This document shows positions 7,728-16,687 of a stretch of DNA of 64,000 nt, piece by piece (the first letter of the stretch is position 1; every line of letters begins with the position of its first letter). The notes under the pieces are model-generated. The model saw only the letters and a list, made by a program, of their open reading frames with translations, had not been told where the DNA came from and ran no database searches. This DNA comes from Dehalococcoidia bacterium. Lineage in GTDB: Bacteria > Chloroflexota > Dehalococcoidia > GIF9 > UBA5629. The DNA lies in assembly GCA_041653995.1 (NCBI GenBank), contig JBAZEK010000001.1:1214316-1278315 (forward strand), given 5' to 3'. The position numbers and the translations under genes are program-made.

Positions 7728-8690
7728 CTACTTATTTCTCTCGATAACGAAGGCTACTAGAGCTTTGAGCGACCGCCGCGCATCACAATCCGGCAGATTA
7801 TTAAGTGAAAGGCTGGCCTTTTGTGAAAATCCCTGGGCGATGGACCTGCATTCATCTATGACCCCGGATTCGCGCACCTTTTCCACTGCGCCCGGCACAA
7901 GGTCTTTGCGGTGGTCCACGATAATGGCCTGGATCAGACTATTGTTTGGATGCTTCTCCGCATACAGGATGGACGGCAGGGTAGCGGCGCCCTCACTCAG
8001 GTCCGAACCAACAGGTTTCCCCAGCGATGAAGGATCTCCCACGAAATCAAGTATGTCATCGATGATCTGGAAGGCCAGCCCGAAATTGAGCGCATATTCT
8101 TTGAGGGCCTTCACCTGTTCCTCGGGACAGCCGCTCAGAACCGATCCGCACTCTGCAGCCATAACAAACAGGCAGGCTGTCTTGTCGCTGATCCATTTAT
8201 AGTAGTTGTCCCTGGCGACGGCCATGTCGAAGGTATGACTGCCCTCCCTGAGCTCGCCCCCGGAGATAGTCATCAGTGTCTCGCTGAAACGCCTGATAAC
8301 CCTGAGGTTCTCCGTGGTGGAGGCCAGGCTGCCCGCCCTGGAGAATAAATAATCCCCCAGCAACAGGGCGCTGTTCTGTCCCCAGGTGCGGTAAATAGCC
8401 GGCTTGCCGTGGCGCATATCGGCATTATCGATGATATCATCGTGTACCAGTGTGCCTATATGAAGCACCTCCGCGGCTGCGGCCATGGGGATAAGTGTCT
8501 CGAGGTCGTAATGGTAAAACTTGCCGCTGAGCAGTGTAAGAGCAGGTCTGACCCTTTTGCCGACTTTCAGAAGGGCATACTGGAGCAATTGCGCCAGCAG
8601 GGGTATCTCATTACCGGAGATCTCCTCCAGCTTCAATTCCACCAGATCGAGGCCGGGCCTGACCGGGGCATATATCTGATCGAGGTTCAT
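7728..8690 (-). CDS. Polyprenyl (heptaprenyl/octaprenyl-type) diphosphate synthase
   Basis: trans-Isoprenyl diphosphate synthase that elongates allylic diphosphates with isopentenyl diphosphate. It probably supplies the quinone side chain or long polyprenyl carriers. The 320-residue protein has the first aspartate-rich motif DDIID at 84-88 within LVHDDIIDNADMRHGKP and the second, DDILD, at 211-215 within FQIIDDILDFVGD. GKRVRP near residue 45 is the IPP-binding region. The length and DDxxD form fit medium/long-chain synthases rather than FPP synthase, but the product length is not readable. The start overlaps the metG stop by 4 bp, so it is the last gene of the rsmI operon. Confidence 0.92.
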   Translation of the reverse strand: MNLDQIYAPVRPGLDLVELKLEEISGNEIPLLAQLLQYALLKVGKRVRPALTLLSGKFYHYDLETLIPMAAAAEVLHIGTLVHDDIIDNADMRHGKPAIYRTWGQNSALLLGDYLFSRAGSLASTTENLRVIRRFSETLMTISGGELREGSHTFDMAVARDNYYKWISDKTACLFVMAAECGSVLSGCPEEQVKALKEYALNFGLAFQIIDDILDFVGDPSSLGKPVGSDLSEGAATLPSILYAEKHPNNSLIQAIIVDHRKDLVPGAVEKVRESGVIDECRSIAQGFSQKASLSLNNLPDCDARRSLKALVAFVIERNK

Positions 8691-10360
8691 GCCGTTTCGC
8701 CGCTCCCCAGCCTGGCCATCTCCTCCTCCACCAGGCTATCATCCAATTTGGTGAACAGCGCCTGGGGTTGAGGCAGAGCGCGGCCGGGTTGAGGAATCTG
8801 AAAGTCCCAACCTGCATCGCGTATATCCCCCTCGAAGCCCAAATAGGAGTGCAGCTTCTGCGATGTGAAAGGCAGGAAGGGATAAAGCATGGTTTTCAAC
8901 GCCGATATGACGGCGATGGCTGTATATACCGATCTCCCGGCAGCCTGGCGGTCCTGTTTGATCATCTTCCATGGCGCGGCATCATCCAGGAAGCGGTTGA
9001 CATCCTGCGCCAGGGCCATGGCGATTTTGAGACCCTCCTTGAAATGGCAGCGGTCAAGCTGGCTGCCGACCTGTTCCAGTGTGTTGCGGGCTTTCTGAAG
9101 CAGTGCCTTGCCGGCCTCATCCATATCACCCGGCTCAGGCACGGAGGCATTGAAATTGCGATGGTTGAAGGAAAGCACACGGTGCACCAGGTTGCCGTAG
9201 GTTGCCACCAGCTCGTCGTTGTTCTTGCGCAGGAACTCGTGCCATGAGAAATCCATGTCGCCCGTCTCAGGCATATTGATAGACAGGTAATAACGCAGAG
9301 GATCAGGATCGTAGCGCGATAGGAAATCGGGCACCCACACAGCCCAGTTGCGGCTGGTGGACAGCTTCTTGCCCTCGATTGTGAGGAACTCGTTGGCCGG
9401 TACATCGTAGGGCAGGTTCAGACCGCCATAGCCCATCAGCATGGCCGGCCAGATAATGGTATGGAAGGGGATATTATCCTTGCCTATAAAATAGTAGGCC
9501 CTGTTCTGCCCCGTCCAGAAACGTTTCCAGGCGTCGTTATCTTTCTGAGATGAGGCCCACTCACGGCTGGCCGACAGATACCCGATGACCGCCTCAAACC
9601 AGACGTAAATACGTTTTTTTTCAAATCCCGGCTGCGGCACCGTGACGCCCCACTCGATATCGCGTGTGATGGCCCTGTCCTTGAGACCTCCCTCCAGGAA
9701 TCCCAGCGTAAATTTCTGTACGTTCTGGCGCCAGAAATCCTTATCTCCCACCCACTTCCTGAGCTGCTCCTCAAATACGCTCAGCTTGAAGAAAAAATGC
9801 TCCGAGTTCTCAAACCTGGGCGTGGATGAGCACGTGCGGCAGCGCACATCTATCAGGTCGCTGGGATTCAGTGTGTGGCCACAGTTGTCGCACTGGTCGC
9901 CCCTGGCAGCATTGAAATTGCAGTGGGGGCAGGTGCCCTCGACGTAACGGTCGGGAAGCGAGCGCTTACAACTGGGGCAATACGCCTGAGGCATTGAGCC
10001 TTTATAGATGTAGCCTTTCTCCAGCAATTTGAGGAAGATGTCGTGCGCAACCGATGCATGGTTGGCCGTATCCGTGGTGGTGAAAAGATCAAACGAGATG
10101 CCCAGTTGCTGCCAGCTCTCCAGAAATTCTTTGTGATATCTGGTGGCCAGCTCTGAAGGTGGAATGCCCTCCTGCTCGGCGCGCAGGGTTATAGGTGTCC
10201 CGTGCTCATCGCTTCCGGATACCATCAACACATTATTGCCGCGCAGGCGATGATAACGGGCGAAGATATCGGCGGGTAAATAGGCCCCGGCGACATGACC
10301 GAGGTGGAGCGGGCCGTTGGCATATGGCCAGGCTACAGCAACAAGGATGTTCTCAGGCAA
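8687..10360 (-). CDS. metG: Methionine--tRNA ligase
   Basis: Class I aminoacyl-tRNA synthetase charging initiator and elongator tRNA-Met. HLGH (the HIGH motif) is at residues 19-22 and the KMSKS loop appears as KKLSTS in LTIEGKKLSTSRNWAVW. The connective domain carries four CxxC knuckles (CPSC, CPHC, CDNC and CRTC), the two-zinc form of the enzyme. At 557 residues it ends after the anticodon-binding helices and lacks the C-terminal EMAP/Trbp-like dimerisation domain seen in longer MetRS. The stop overlaps the polyprenyl synthase start (ATGA). Confidence 0.97.
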   Translation of the reverse strand: MPENILVAVAWPYANGPLHLGHVAGAYLPADIFARYHRLRGNNVLMVSGSDEHGTPITLRAEQEGIPPSELATRYHKEFLESWQQLGISFDLFTTTDTANHASVAHDIFLKLLEKGYIYKGSMPQAYCPSCKRSLPDRYVEGTCPHCNFNAARGDQCDNCGHTLNPSDLIDVRCRTCSSTPRFENSEHFFFKLSVFEEQLRKWVGDKDFWRQNVQKFTLGFLEGGLKDRAITRDIEWGVTVPQPGFEKKRIYVWFEAVIGYLSASREWASSQKDNDAWKRFWTGQNRAYYFIGKDNIPFHTIIWPAMLMGYGGLNLPYDVPANEFLTIEGKKLSTSRNWAVWVPDFLSRYDPDPLRYYLSINMPETGDMDFSWHEFLRKNNDELVATYGNLVHRVLSFNHRNFNASVPEPGDMDEAGKALLQKARNTLEQVGSQLDRCHFKEGLKIAMALAQDVNRFLDDAAPWKMIKQDRQAAGRSVYTAIAVISALKTMLYPFLPFTSQKLHSYLGFEGDIRDAGWDFQIPQPGRALPQPQALFTKLDDSLVEEEMARLGSGETA

Positions 10361-10386
10361 GTAAATATCTCCTGTTTCGTATTGTA

Positions 10387-10824
10387 TTATTTAAGCGTTT
10401 TCGATGGGAAAAAGGTGAAAACCTTGTCCCCCTTCTCCTTCTTTTCCATGCCGGCCTTTCGCTTCTCGCAGCAGGCCTGGCAGAAACGCAGCTCTTGAGA
10501 TTCCTGAGGCGATTTCCTATATTCGGTTACGCAGCCGTAATTCTTTTTCCTGTATGCTTCGCCGCCCTTTTTCTTATAGCAGGCCGGACAATAGCACTTC
10601 TCGCTATCGCCATCAATGACGAAGAGGTATTCGTCACCGCTTTCTATCCTTTTGTCGCATTCCGAGCAATCCAGATCGTCGATATAAATCACCTCTTCCT
10701 TCAGTTTATCCGAAGGCTTCTCGTCGATAGCCAGATATACATCACCGTGATGTATGGTGCTGTCGCAGCCATTGCACCTGGCCGGTCCAATGGAAATTGC
10801 ACCCCTGCGAAATCTTTCCTGCAT
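10387..10824 (-). CDS. Cysteine-rich putative zinc-binding protein
   Basis: A 145-residue protein I do not recognise by name. Cysteines come in pairs (CNGC about 17-20, CSEC about 53-56, CPAC about 79-82, CQAC about 114-117), spaced like several zinc knuckles resembling degenerate LIM/treble-clef repeats. The C-terminus is lysine-rich and there is no signal or membrane segment, so it is probably a cytosolic metal-binding protein. It begins 3 bp after rsmI and ends 26 bp before metG, so it is co-transcribed with translation and rRNA-modification genes. That suggests, but does not show, an RNA- or ribosome-related role. Confidence 0.7.
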   Translation of the reverse strand: MQERFRRGAISIGPARCNGCDSTIHHGDVYLAIDEKPSDKLKEEVIYIDDLDCSECDKRIESGDEYLFVIDGDSEKCYCPACYKKKGGEAYRKKNYGCVTEYRKSPQESQELRFCQACCEKRKAGMEKKEKGDKVFTFFPSKTLK

Positions 10825-10826
10825 GA

Positions 10827-11540
10827 CTAAACTCCCATTTTAGATTTGTCCCTTGCCTTACACAAGGACTTTTTTACCTTACCGATGCCCTGTATAACGA
10901 TCGTGAATTCACCGCGCGGCCTGTTGAAATGCCTGACTGCCGCGCTCAGCGGTCCGCGAAATATCTCCTCGTGCAGCTTGCTCATCTCCCTGCACACTGC
11001 TACGTTGCGGTCACCCATCATCTCCAGCATGGCCGACAGTGAATCGACCACCCTGTAAGGCGACTCGAAACAGATCATCGTCCTCGGCTCCAAGCTGACC
11101 GATCCCAGCAACCGCCTTTTCTCCCCCTTCTTGCGCGGTAAAAAGCCCAGGTAAAGGAACTGGTCCGACGGCAGGCCTGAAGCAGCCAGGGCAGTGATCA
11201 CCGCCGAAGGCCCCGGCAATACCTCGACTTTAAATCCTTTCTCAATAGCGCCCTTGATCAGCTCGTAGCCCGGATCGCTGATGCCGGGAGTACCGGCTTC
11301 CGAGATAAGGGCGATGTCCTGTTCCTCCAGCATTTTCAGCAGGGCAGGCATCTTGCTTTTTTTATTGTGCTCGTAATAACTGGCCAATCCGGTCTTAATA
11401 TTATACCTGCTGAGCAGCTTGCGTGAGGTGCGCGTATCTTCTGCTGCTATCAACTGCACTTCACCCAACACCCGCAGGGCTCTCAGCGTGATATCCTCAA
11501 GGTTACCGATGGGTGTGGCTACAACATACAGAACAGGCAC
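10827..11540 (-). CDS. rsmI: 16S rRNA (cytidine(1402)-2'-O)-methyltransferase
   Basis: SAM-dependent tetrapyrrole-methylase-fold enzyme that 2'-O-methylates C1402 in the decoding centre. Signatures: LYVVATPIGNLEDITLRAL at the very N-terminus, AAEDTRTSRKLL, ALISEAGTPGISDPGYEL, VLPGPSAVITALAASGLP, and FLPRKKGEKRR. The reading frame stays open far upstream, antisense to guaB3, but family conservation begins at VPVLYVVATPIGN. I therefore choose GTG 11540 (237 aa). The promoter's -10 lies only 12 nt upstream, so the leader is about 5 nt. First gene of the operon rsmI / Cys-rich / metG / polyprenyl synthase. Confidence 0.94.
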   Translation of the reverse strand: MPVLYVVATPIGNLEDITLRALRVLGEVQLIAAEDTRTSRKLLSRYNIKTGLASYYEHNKKSKMPALLKMLEEQDIALISEAGTPGISDPGYELIKGAIEKGFKVEVLPGPSAVITALAASGLPSDQFLYLGFLPRKKGEKRRLLGSVSLEPRTMICFESPYRVVDSLSAMLEMMGDRNVAVCREMSKLHEEIFRGPLSAAVRHFNRPRGEFTIVIQGIGKVKKSLCKARDKSKMGV

Positions 11541-11552
11541 AATAACGCAGTA

Positions 11553-11582
11553 ATTATATCCCAGTTTACGCTTGGCGGTAAA
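11553..11582 (-). promoter_or_regulatory. Promoter of the rsmI-metG operon with near-leaderless start
   Basis: On the minus strand a perfect TATAAT (11558-11553) is preceded after 18 bp by TTTACC (11582-11577). The rsmI GTG is only 12 nt beyond the -10, which leaves a leader of about five bases and no room for a ribosome site. Confidence 0.5.
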
Positions 11583-11632
11583 CTTTATGTCGTACTCGAG
11601 CGCAAATGGCATATATCGATATTCCTCCAGGC

Positions 11633-11662
11633 TTGACTTGAAACACTCCGTTTTGATATAGT
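11633..11662 (+). promoter_or_regulatory. Promoter of guaB3
   Basis: TTGACT (11633-11638), an 18 bp spacer, and TATAGT (11657-11662), each five of six matches to consensus, about 28 bp ahead of the ATG at 11691. It is divergent from the rsmI promoter, which lies about 50 bp away. Confidence 0.6.
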
Positions 11663-11690
11663 TTCCGCTAATCACCCCCCGAGGCTTGAC

Positions 11691-12836
11691 ATGCCAATAC
11701 CTAAATTCAAAGAGCTCGAACGAGCATATGGTTTCGATGAAGTGGCAATCGTGCCAGGGGACGTCACGGTCAATCCCGACCAGACCAACATCGAATTTAA
11801 AATCCGCGATATCACTTTCGCCATCCCGATAGTAGCCGCCGCCATGGACGCCGTGGTGGACCCCGATTTCGCCATAATATTCAACAAGGCGGGAGGATTG
11901 CCCATCATCAATATGGACGGAATTCAGGTCAGATATGACAATCCCCGCGCTGTACTGGATGAGATAATCAACGCGCCTCAGGGAGAGGTCACTGCCCTGA
12001 TGCAGAAGATCTACAGCCAGCCCATCAAGGATTCGCTTATCGCACAACGCATTCAGAAGATTAAGAAGGCCGGCGCTGTCTGCGCCGTATCCATGATACC
12101 CGCCACGACCAAAAAGCTGGCCCCCGTAGCAGAGGAGGCCGGCGCCGACATAATTGTGGTGCAGACCACGGTAACCACAGCACGGCATATCTCCAAGAGC
12201 TATCGCGGCCTGAGCTTCTCGGACATGTGCAAACAGCTCCGCATCCCGGTGGTGGTGGGCAACGCCGTAACTTACAGTGCAGCCCTCGAGCTGATGCGGA
12301 CGGGTATCGACGGCCTGCTGGTAGGTATCGGCCCGGGCGCCGCCTGCACGACACGCGAGGTGCTGGGCGTGGGAGTACCGCAGGTTACGGCCACCATCGA
12401 TTGCGCCGCTGCGCGCAACGTTTATTTCAAGGAAACCGGCCGCTATGTCTCGATCATAACCGATGGCGGCATCCGCATCGGCAGCGATATGTGCAAAGCC
12501 TTTGTCTCGGGCGCCGACGCCGTGGTATTCGGCTCCATCCTTACCCGCGCCGGGGAAGCGCCGGGCAAGGGATATCACTGGGGTATGTCCCAGCCATCCG
12601 CCACGCTTCCGCGCGGCACGCGTATCAAGACCGGCGTCAAGGGTTCGCTTGAGAAGCTGCTCTTCGGGCCCAGCCACGTTACCGACGGGACGGAAAACTA
12701 CGTGGGCGCTCTGCGCAACGCCATGGGCGTATGCGGGGCGCTGAGCATTAAAGAGTTCCAAAAGGTCAAACTGGTGATCGCTCCCTCCATAAAGACAGAG
12801 GGTAAATACTTCCAGTCCACTCAACAGAGCTGCTGA
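11691..12836 (+). CDS. GuaB3 family IMP dehydrogenase-related protein
   Basis: TIM-barrel protein of the IMPDH/GMP reductase superfamily. At 381 residues it lacks the CBS pair of ordinary GuaB. The catalytic-loop region reads VGIGPGAACTTREVLGVGVPQ with the candidate nucleophile Cys at 219, and ITDGGIRIGSDMCKAFVSGADAVVFGSIL matches the phosphate-binding segment. GPGAACT in place of GxGSxCxT and the short length fit the GuaB3 branch known from Actinobacteria, Cyanobacteria and Chloroflexota. Members of that branch may act in guanine nucleotide recycling rather than as classic IMPDH. Activity is therefore inferred, the family is clear. Monocistronic, with its own promoter. Confidence 0.9.
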   Translation: MPIPKFKELERAYGFDEVAIVPGDVTVNPDQTNIEFKIRDITFAIPIVAAAMDAVVDPDFAIIFNKAGGLPIINMDGIQVRYDNPRAVLDEIINAPQGEVTALMQKIYSQPIKDSLIAQRIQKIKKAGAVCAVSMIPATTKKLAPVAEEAGADIIVVQTTVTTARHISKSYRGLSFSDMCKQLRIPVVVGNAVTYSAALELMRTGIDGLLVGIGPGAACTTREVLGVGVPQVTATIDCAAARNVYFKETGRYVSIITDGGIRIGSDMCKAFVSGADAVVFGSILTRAGEAPGKGYHWGMSQPSATLPRGTRIKTGVKGSLEKLLFGPSHVTDGTENYVGALRNAMGVCGALSIKEFQKVKLVIAPSIKTEGKYFQSTQQSC

Positions 12837-12883
12837 CAGCGAATAACGCCCGCGGCCGGCGATCCACTACAACTGCAGAATTA

Positions 12884-14125
12884 TCATATTTTACGGGCAA
12901 TAAAGATCGTGACGATAGACGTGGCCAGGCTGATGACACCTACGATGAGAAAGACACTGGAGATGCCGGCCATATCCATGAACACACCATATACGGGCTG
13001 CAGCAGGCTCTGCCCCTGCTGCCCAATACCAAAATAGATACCGAAAACTATCCCGTGCATACGCAGCGGTGTTCTCTCCATCAGATATGTCTGGACTGCA
13101 GTTTCCCTCATTGTCCACACGATCCCGATGACAATCATTAACACGGCCAGGGCGGGAAAATAGTTAACTGTGGTGAAGAGCAGTATGGCCGGACCTATGG
13201 CTATCAATGTCAGCAGGACGGTCTGTCTGTTACCCCACCTGTCCGAAAGCCATCCACCCAGCAGACTCCCCAGAACTCCTGACGCTCTCAGTACGCTGGT
13301 CCAGACTGCAGCCATGGTTGCGGTAAGGCTGTAATGGTCGACAAGATAAAGCGGTATGAAAGGCAGCAGGGAGCCGGAGGTAAATGTGACCACGACCACC
13401 AGGATAATGACTGTAGATACCTTCTTCAGCACCTGCCAGAGCGACGGCGAATCGGCGCCGGCCTGTTTCCCCCTGCCTTCCGTAATTTCAGCACGGGGTA
13501 TATCGGGTTCAATTTTACGCAGCCAGAAGGCAACGCTGAACCCTGCAACCAGGGCGGGTATAGAAAGCAGAAGAAAGGCCATGTGCCAGTTGATAGTTGC
13601 AGCGATAGCCGTGCCGATAAACGGGCCGACGCCGAAGCCTAATGCGCCTCCGATCATATGCAGCCCTATGGCCTTTCCGCGCCTGTCCTCGAACAGGCTG
13701 CTGATGGCGGGCACGGCCGCAGGATGGTAAGCGCCGGCAAAGATGCCCATAGATACCATGGCTACCAGCAATGATTCATAGGTCGGCATCAGGCCTGCGG
13801 CAATGCCGCTGATGCCTACTCCGGTCAAACCCATTGTTATCGATATCCACCTGTGCTTGATGCGGTCACCGACCCATCCACCCAATATCTGCGAAAATCC
13901 CGAGGTGACGCTGTACGCAGAGACCAGCAACCCCGCCTGAAAGTAATTAAGCATCATATCCTGCCGGATAAACGGCAGCATCGTGATAAGCAGGCCGGTC
14001 ATCAAATCCTGGCTGAAGTGTGTAAAGCAGAAGAAGAGGCTTACACCACCTCCCCATTGATTGAGATGCTTTTTAAGCGTGTCGAACAATTTAAATATCC
14101 GCTTATATAAAGACCGATGCCCCAT
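12884..14125 (-). CDS. MFS transporter
   Basis: A 413-residue permease with about 12 hydrophobic segments and the motif-A loop between TM2 and TM3 (GGWVGDRIKHR), repeated as GGWLSDRWGNRQ in the second half. Both are diagnostic of the major facilitator superfamily. The substrate cannot be deduced. The first 23 bp overlap the end of the LysE-type gene, so the two are probably expressed together. No clear ribosome site precedes ATG 14125, and a TTG about 13 codons in is an alternative start. Confidence 0.9.
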   Translation of the reverse strand: MGHRSLYKRIFKLFDTLKKHLNQWGGGVSLFFCFTHFSQDLMTGLLITMLPFIRQDMMLNYFQAGLLVSAYSVTSGFSQILGGWVGDRIKHRWISITMGLTGVGISGIAAGLMPTYESLLVAMVSMGIFAGAYHPAAVPAISSLFEDRRGKAIGLHMIGGALGFGVGPFIGTAIAATINWHMAFLLLSIPALVAGFSVAFWLRKIEPDIPRAEITEGRGKQAGADSPSLWQVLKKVSTVIILVVVVTFTSGSLLPFIPLYLVDHYSLTATMAAVWTSVLRASGVLGSLLGGWLSDRWGNRQTVLLTLIAIGPAILLFTTVNYFPALAVLMIVIGIVWTMRETAVQTYLMERTPLRMHGIVFGIYFGIGQQGQSLLQPVYGVFMDMAGISSVFLIVGVISLATSIVTIFIARKI

Positions 14126-14717
14126 ACCAGATGCCGAAACCTATCAACACCAGCGCGCAGATACTGAATACAATTTTCTGCACTTTCGGCGTCCATAGGT
14201 GTCTTGTACGGAATACGGTCATCGAAACGATCTGGTCCCAGGTGATGTCACAGGCAAGATGGACGACCGTAAAAAGCGCCAGGCCCATAATACCGAAGGT
14301 GACGGCGCCTGTTATCAATGCCACGCCTATGGTAGCCCACCAGAGATAGATATATGGATTACCGCCGGTCATCACCATGCCCGTCACAAGGGGACTGTAC
14401 GGCATAACGGCCCCTCCCTCAACCGGTTTCTTGAAGGTAAAGAAGATAAGCAGCCCCATTATTATTAGCAGCGCTCCTCCGGCCAATCCGGTGACCGTTT
14501 TCACGACTGGATCGTTGAGATAGGAAGCAAAACCGAAATAAATGAGGGCGATTATAGGTATCTCAATGATCCCGTGTCCGATACCGATCATAGCCCCGGC
14601 GTTCCTGTCTTCATACCCTTTGGCGATGGTGGCGGCCGTCAGCGGTCCGGGCAACATAACACCTGAGAGTGATATACCGGCCGCGGAAAGCAAAAAGATC
14701 CACAGATTCTGGGTCAT
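14103..14717 (-). CDS. LysE family translocator
   Basis: A 204-residue membrane protein with six hydrophobic segments. The LysE/RhtB-type beginning is SGVMLPGPLTAATIAKGYEDRNAGAMIGIGHGIIE (PGP then a glycine-rich helix), and VMTGGNPYIYLWWATIG in the middle corresponds to the family's N-P-x-x-x-x-W segment. Members export amino acids or other small metabolites; the substrate is not readable. It is upstream of and overlaps the MFS gene by 23 bp, forming a two-transporter unit. Confidence 0.85.
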   Translation of the reverse strand: MTQNLWIFLLSAAGISLSGVMLPGPLTAATIAKGYEDRNAGAMIGIGHGIIEIPIIALIYFGFASYLNDPVVKTVTGLAGGALLIIMGLLIFFTFKKPVEGGAVMPYSPLVTGMVMTGGNPYIYLWWATIGVALITGAVTFGIMGLALFTVVHLACDITWDQIVSMTVFRTRHLWTPKVQKIVFSICALVLIGFGIWYGASVFI

Positions 14718-14762
14718 ATTAATTGAACCTTATACGGGCACTAACGCAGAAAAAAGCTTTAA

Positions 14763-15560
14763 TCAGTCATCATTATCGCCATCATCGTCTCCGCCGTCAC
14801 CTTCGTCCTTTTTGGGCGCCGGTGACAGCCCCATCCTGGGTACGATAGCGATGCCCCTTTTGTCCTTCTTTTTTTCGGGCCTGGGCAGGGCGTGGATATC
14901 ATCGATAAGCGAGCCTATCTCTGCCGCGCTTGAACCTGCAGGCAACACCAGACATTTGACCCCGGCCTCGCGCAAAGCCGTCAGTTCGGCCATTGTAAGT
15001 CCGGCGCCTGTCAGGGCTATAACGGGCTGGCCCGAGAAATCAGCCGCCCGCCGGCATTGCATCAGAGCTTCCACGGTAAGGGCAGGCACACGAAGGTCCA
15101 CCATGACAGCCTCTATGGCAGGATGGAGGCCGTTCACCGCCCGCATCAGACCGGCCTCGATCGACATATCCAGCCTCAATACCCTGCCGACCGATTCCGG
15201 CTCATTTCCCGCCAGCGATTTGACCGGCAGGTTAGCATCGAACACCACGAAGTCGATATCGCTGCCTTCCGGCTTGGCCCCCGTGCCGGTTTTACCGCCG
15301 CTCAATACCAGGCCCACCGGTATATCAACCTTTGTTTTAAGGTATTTTACGATGGCAGCGCCTGTCAGGCCGGCAGGATCGAGTATGCCTGCACAGGCGC
15401 CTGTGGTGGCAACTTCCTTCAACTCATCCTCCGGTTTTCCGGCCAGTTCAACAGCAACCAGCATCGATACAGACCTGTCACCGCCGCTTCCGGCATGAAA
15501 GCCCATAGCAGGGGCCGCAGCCTTATTCAGATTATCTAATTTATCGATGAATTTACTCAT
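14763..15560 (-). CDS. Conserved-looking protein of unknown function with acidic tail
   Basis: A 265-residue soluble protein, family not recognised. Alternating hydrophobic strands and Gly-rich turns suggest an alpha/beta barrel or Rossmann-like fold (VSMLVAVELAG, IPVGLVLSGGKTGTGAK, DIDFVVFDANLPV, AVMVDLRVPALTVEALMQ, QPVIALTGAGLTMAELTALREAGVKCLVLP). The ending EAGVKCLVLPAGSSAAEIGSLIDDI is reminiscent of TIM-barrel phosphate-binding ends. The last 35 residues are Lys/Pro-rich and then almost all Asp/Gly (DGGDDDGDNDD). ATG 15560 has GGGAGC 8 nt upstream. Codon use looks like that of its neighbours. I give no function. Confidence 0.7.
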   Translation of the reverse strand: MSKFIDKLDNLNKAAAPAMGFHAGSGGDRSVSMLVAVELAGKPEDELKEVATTGACAGILDPAGLTGAAIVKYLKTKVDIPVGLVLSGGKTGTGAKPEGSDIDFVVFDANLPVKSLAGNEPESVGRVLRLDMSIEAGLMRAVNGLHPAIEAVMVDLRVPALTVEALMQCRRAADFSGQPVIALTGAGLTMAELTALREAGVKCLVLPAGSSAAEIGSLIDDIHALPRPEKKKDKRGIAIVPRMGLSPAPKKDEGDGGDDDGDNDD

Positions 15561-15641
15561 GCGTCACCGCTCCCTTGGATATAAGATAAACATATTATCT
15601 CACGGAAAGGTCTAAATAATCTCTGCGGGAGACCGGCCCGG

Positions 15642-16562
15642 TTACCAGTATGGCGGGATATCTATGGACACCACCCTGCCCATGCTGGGCCAGCGCTGCA
15701 TCTGGCCGGGCTGCGGGAAAATAGCAACCGGTTCGTATTCCTGGCCGACTTCTACATTGACCTGTTTGTCGGCGTAATAGCCCTGCGAAGAGGACGTCGT
15801 ATCTATATATACCAGTCCCCTGTCCGTCGTCTGAAAAGCGTCTAAAGAATGGTTGGTGTAGCCTTCAACCATACCTGGTGGCAGTAGCTTGACGGCAACG
15901 ATGGCCGCCCGTATACCGGCAGCCTCGGCGTTGTTATGCAGCAACTCGGAAAAGTCGCCGCAGGTGAACAGGCCGCTCATATAAGCACGGCGGTCGGTCT
16001 GGTCGGTTTGCAGGAAAGCCTTCAGCTCTTCCCAGCTCGGATTGCGGGCGGCCGCATTATTGCGCAGCACGATGTAATGACTGTCAGCCCCCACCATGAT
16101 GGCTCCCTGAAAAAAAACGTAGGATTCGTTTTCCTTCAGAGCCGGCAACATATCGGCAGGGATATTCGACGGGATACCGTTCGAATCAACGGCCGGGCTG
16201 GAGGGAAGGCTGGCTGTTTTAACCACCGGCACGACATTGACAATGACGGAACTTACAACGGCGCCACCCTGGCTGACAGCCGTCAGATTATAGGCCGTTA
16301 TCTGTGACGGCGTGACGCTAACCTCACCGCTTGCCTCGACCTGCCCGATCCCATGGTCGATGACGATGCTGTCGGCGCCATCGACGTTCCAGCGCAGCGT
16401 TGCAGCCGTGCCGCTATCTATCCTGGAATTGTCCGCCCTGAAAAAGAGAACCTGGGGTGGTTCAGCGGGAGCAGCAGCAGGCATGGACAGCAGCGAACCG
16501 GAGCATGCGCTCAGACCGAGGACAATAACGGCGGCCAAGCCGGCCATGAGCCTGATATTCAT
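15642..16562 (-). CDS. Lipoprotein with Ig-like domain and transglutaminase-like domain
   Basis: A 306-residue exported protein. The signal peptide with lipobox LSAC places the acylated Cys near residue 20. Residues about 38-110 form an Ig-like strand module (ATLRWNVDGADSIVIDHGIG...TPSQITAYNLTA). The C-terminal half resembles the transglutaminase-like fold. It has Cys in GLFTCGDFSELLHNNAEAAG, His in YTNHSLDAF and Asp in LVYIDTT, in the right order and spacing for a Cys-His-Asp triad. It is probably attached to the outer face of the membrane as a cysteine protease or peptide-modifying enzyme. The same two modules occur in reverse order in the gene at 59062. Confidence 0.75.
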   Translation of the reverse strand: MNIRLMAGLAAVIVLGLSACSGSLLSMPAAAPAEPPQVLFFRADNSRIDSGTAATLRWNVDGADSIVIDHGIGQVEASGEVSVTPSQITAYNLTAVSQGGAVVSSVIVNVVPVVKTASLPSSPAVDSNGIPSNIPADMLPALKENESYVFFQGAIMVGADSHYIVLRNNAAARNPSWEELKAFLQTDQTDRRAYMSGLFTCGDFSELLHNNAEAAGIRAAIVAVKLLPPGMVEGYTNHSLDAFQTTDRGLVYIDTTSSSQGYYADKQVNVEVGQEYEPVAIFPQPGQMQRWPSMGRVVSIDIPPYW

Positions 16563-16632
16563 TTTCCCTGCTGTTACCTGCCTTGCCTTAAAAGTATAGC
16601 TTCAGGTGGTTTTGCAGGCAATTTATTTCGAT

Positions 16633-16638
16633 TATAAT
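16633..16638 (+). promoter_or_regulatory. Possible -10 of the CoA-disulfide reductase gene
   Basis: A TATAAT lies 50 bp before the ATG at 16688, in the AT-rich divergent region. A TTGCAG sits 15 bp upstream, a poor -35 with short spacing, so the promoter call is weak. Confidence 0.35.
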
Positions 16639-16687
16639 TACTTTTACCTGCTATTAAAAAATGGCATGTGTCAGGAGGATAGTCGGT

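Noticed and set aside
10827..12824. A 665-codon open frame on the minus strand running through rsmI and antisense to guaB3
   Set aside because: Only the last ~237 codons match a family (RsmI). The rest mirrors guaB3, has low-complexity composition typical of antisense frames in GC-rich genes and contains the rsmI promoter.
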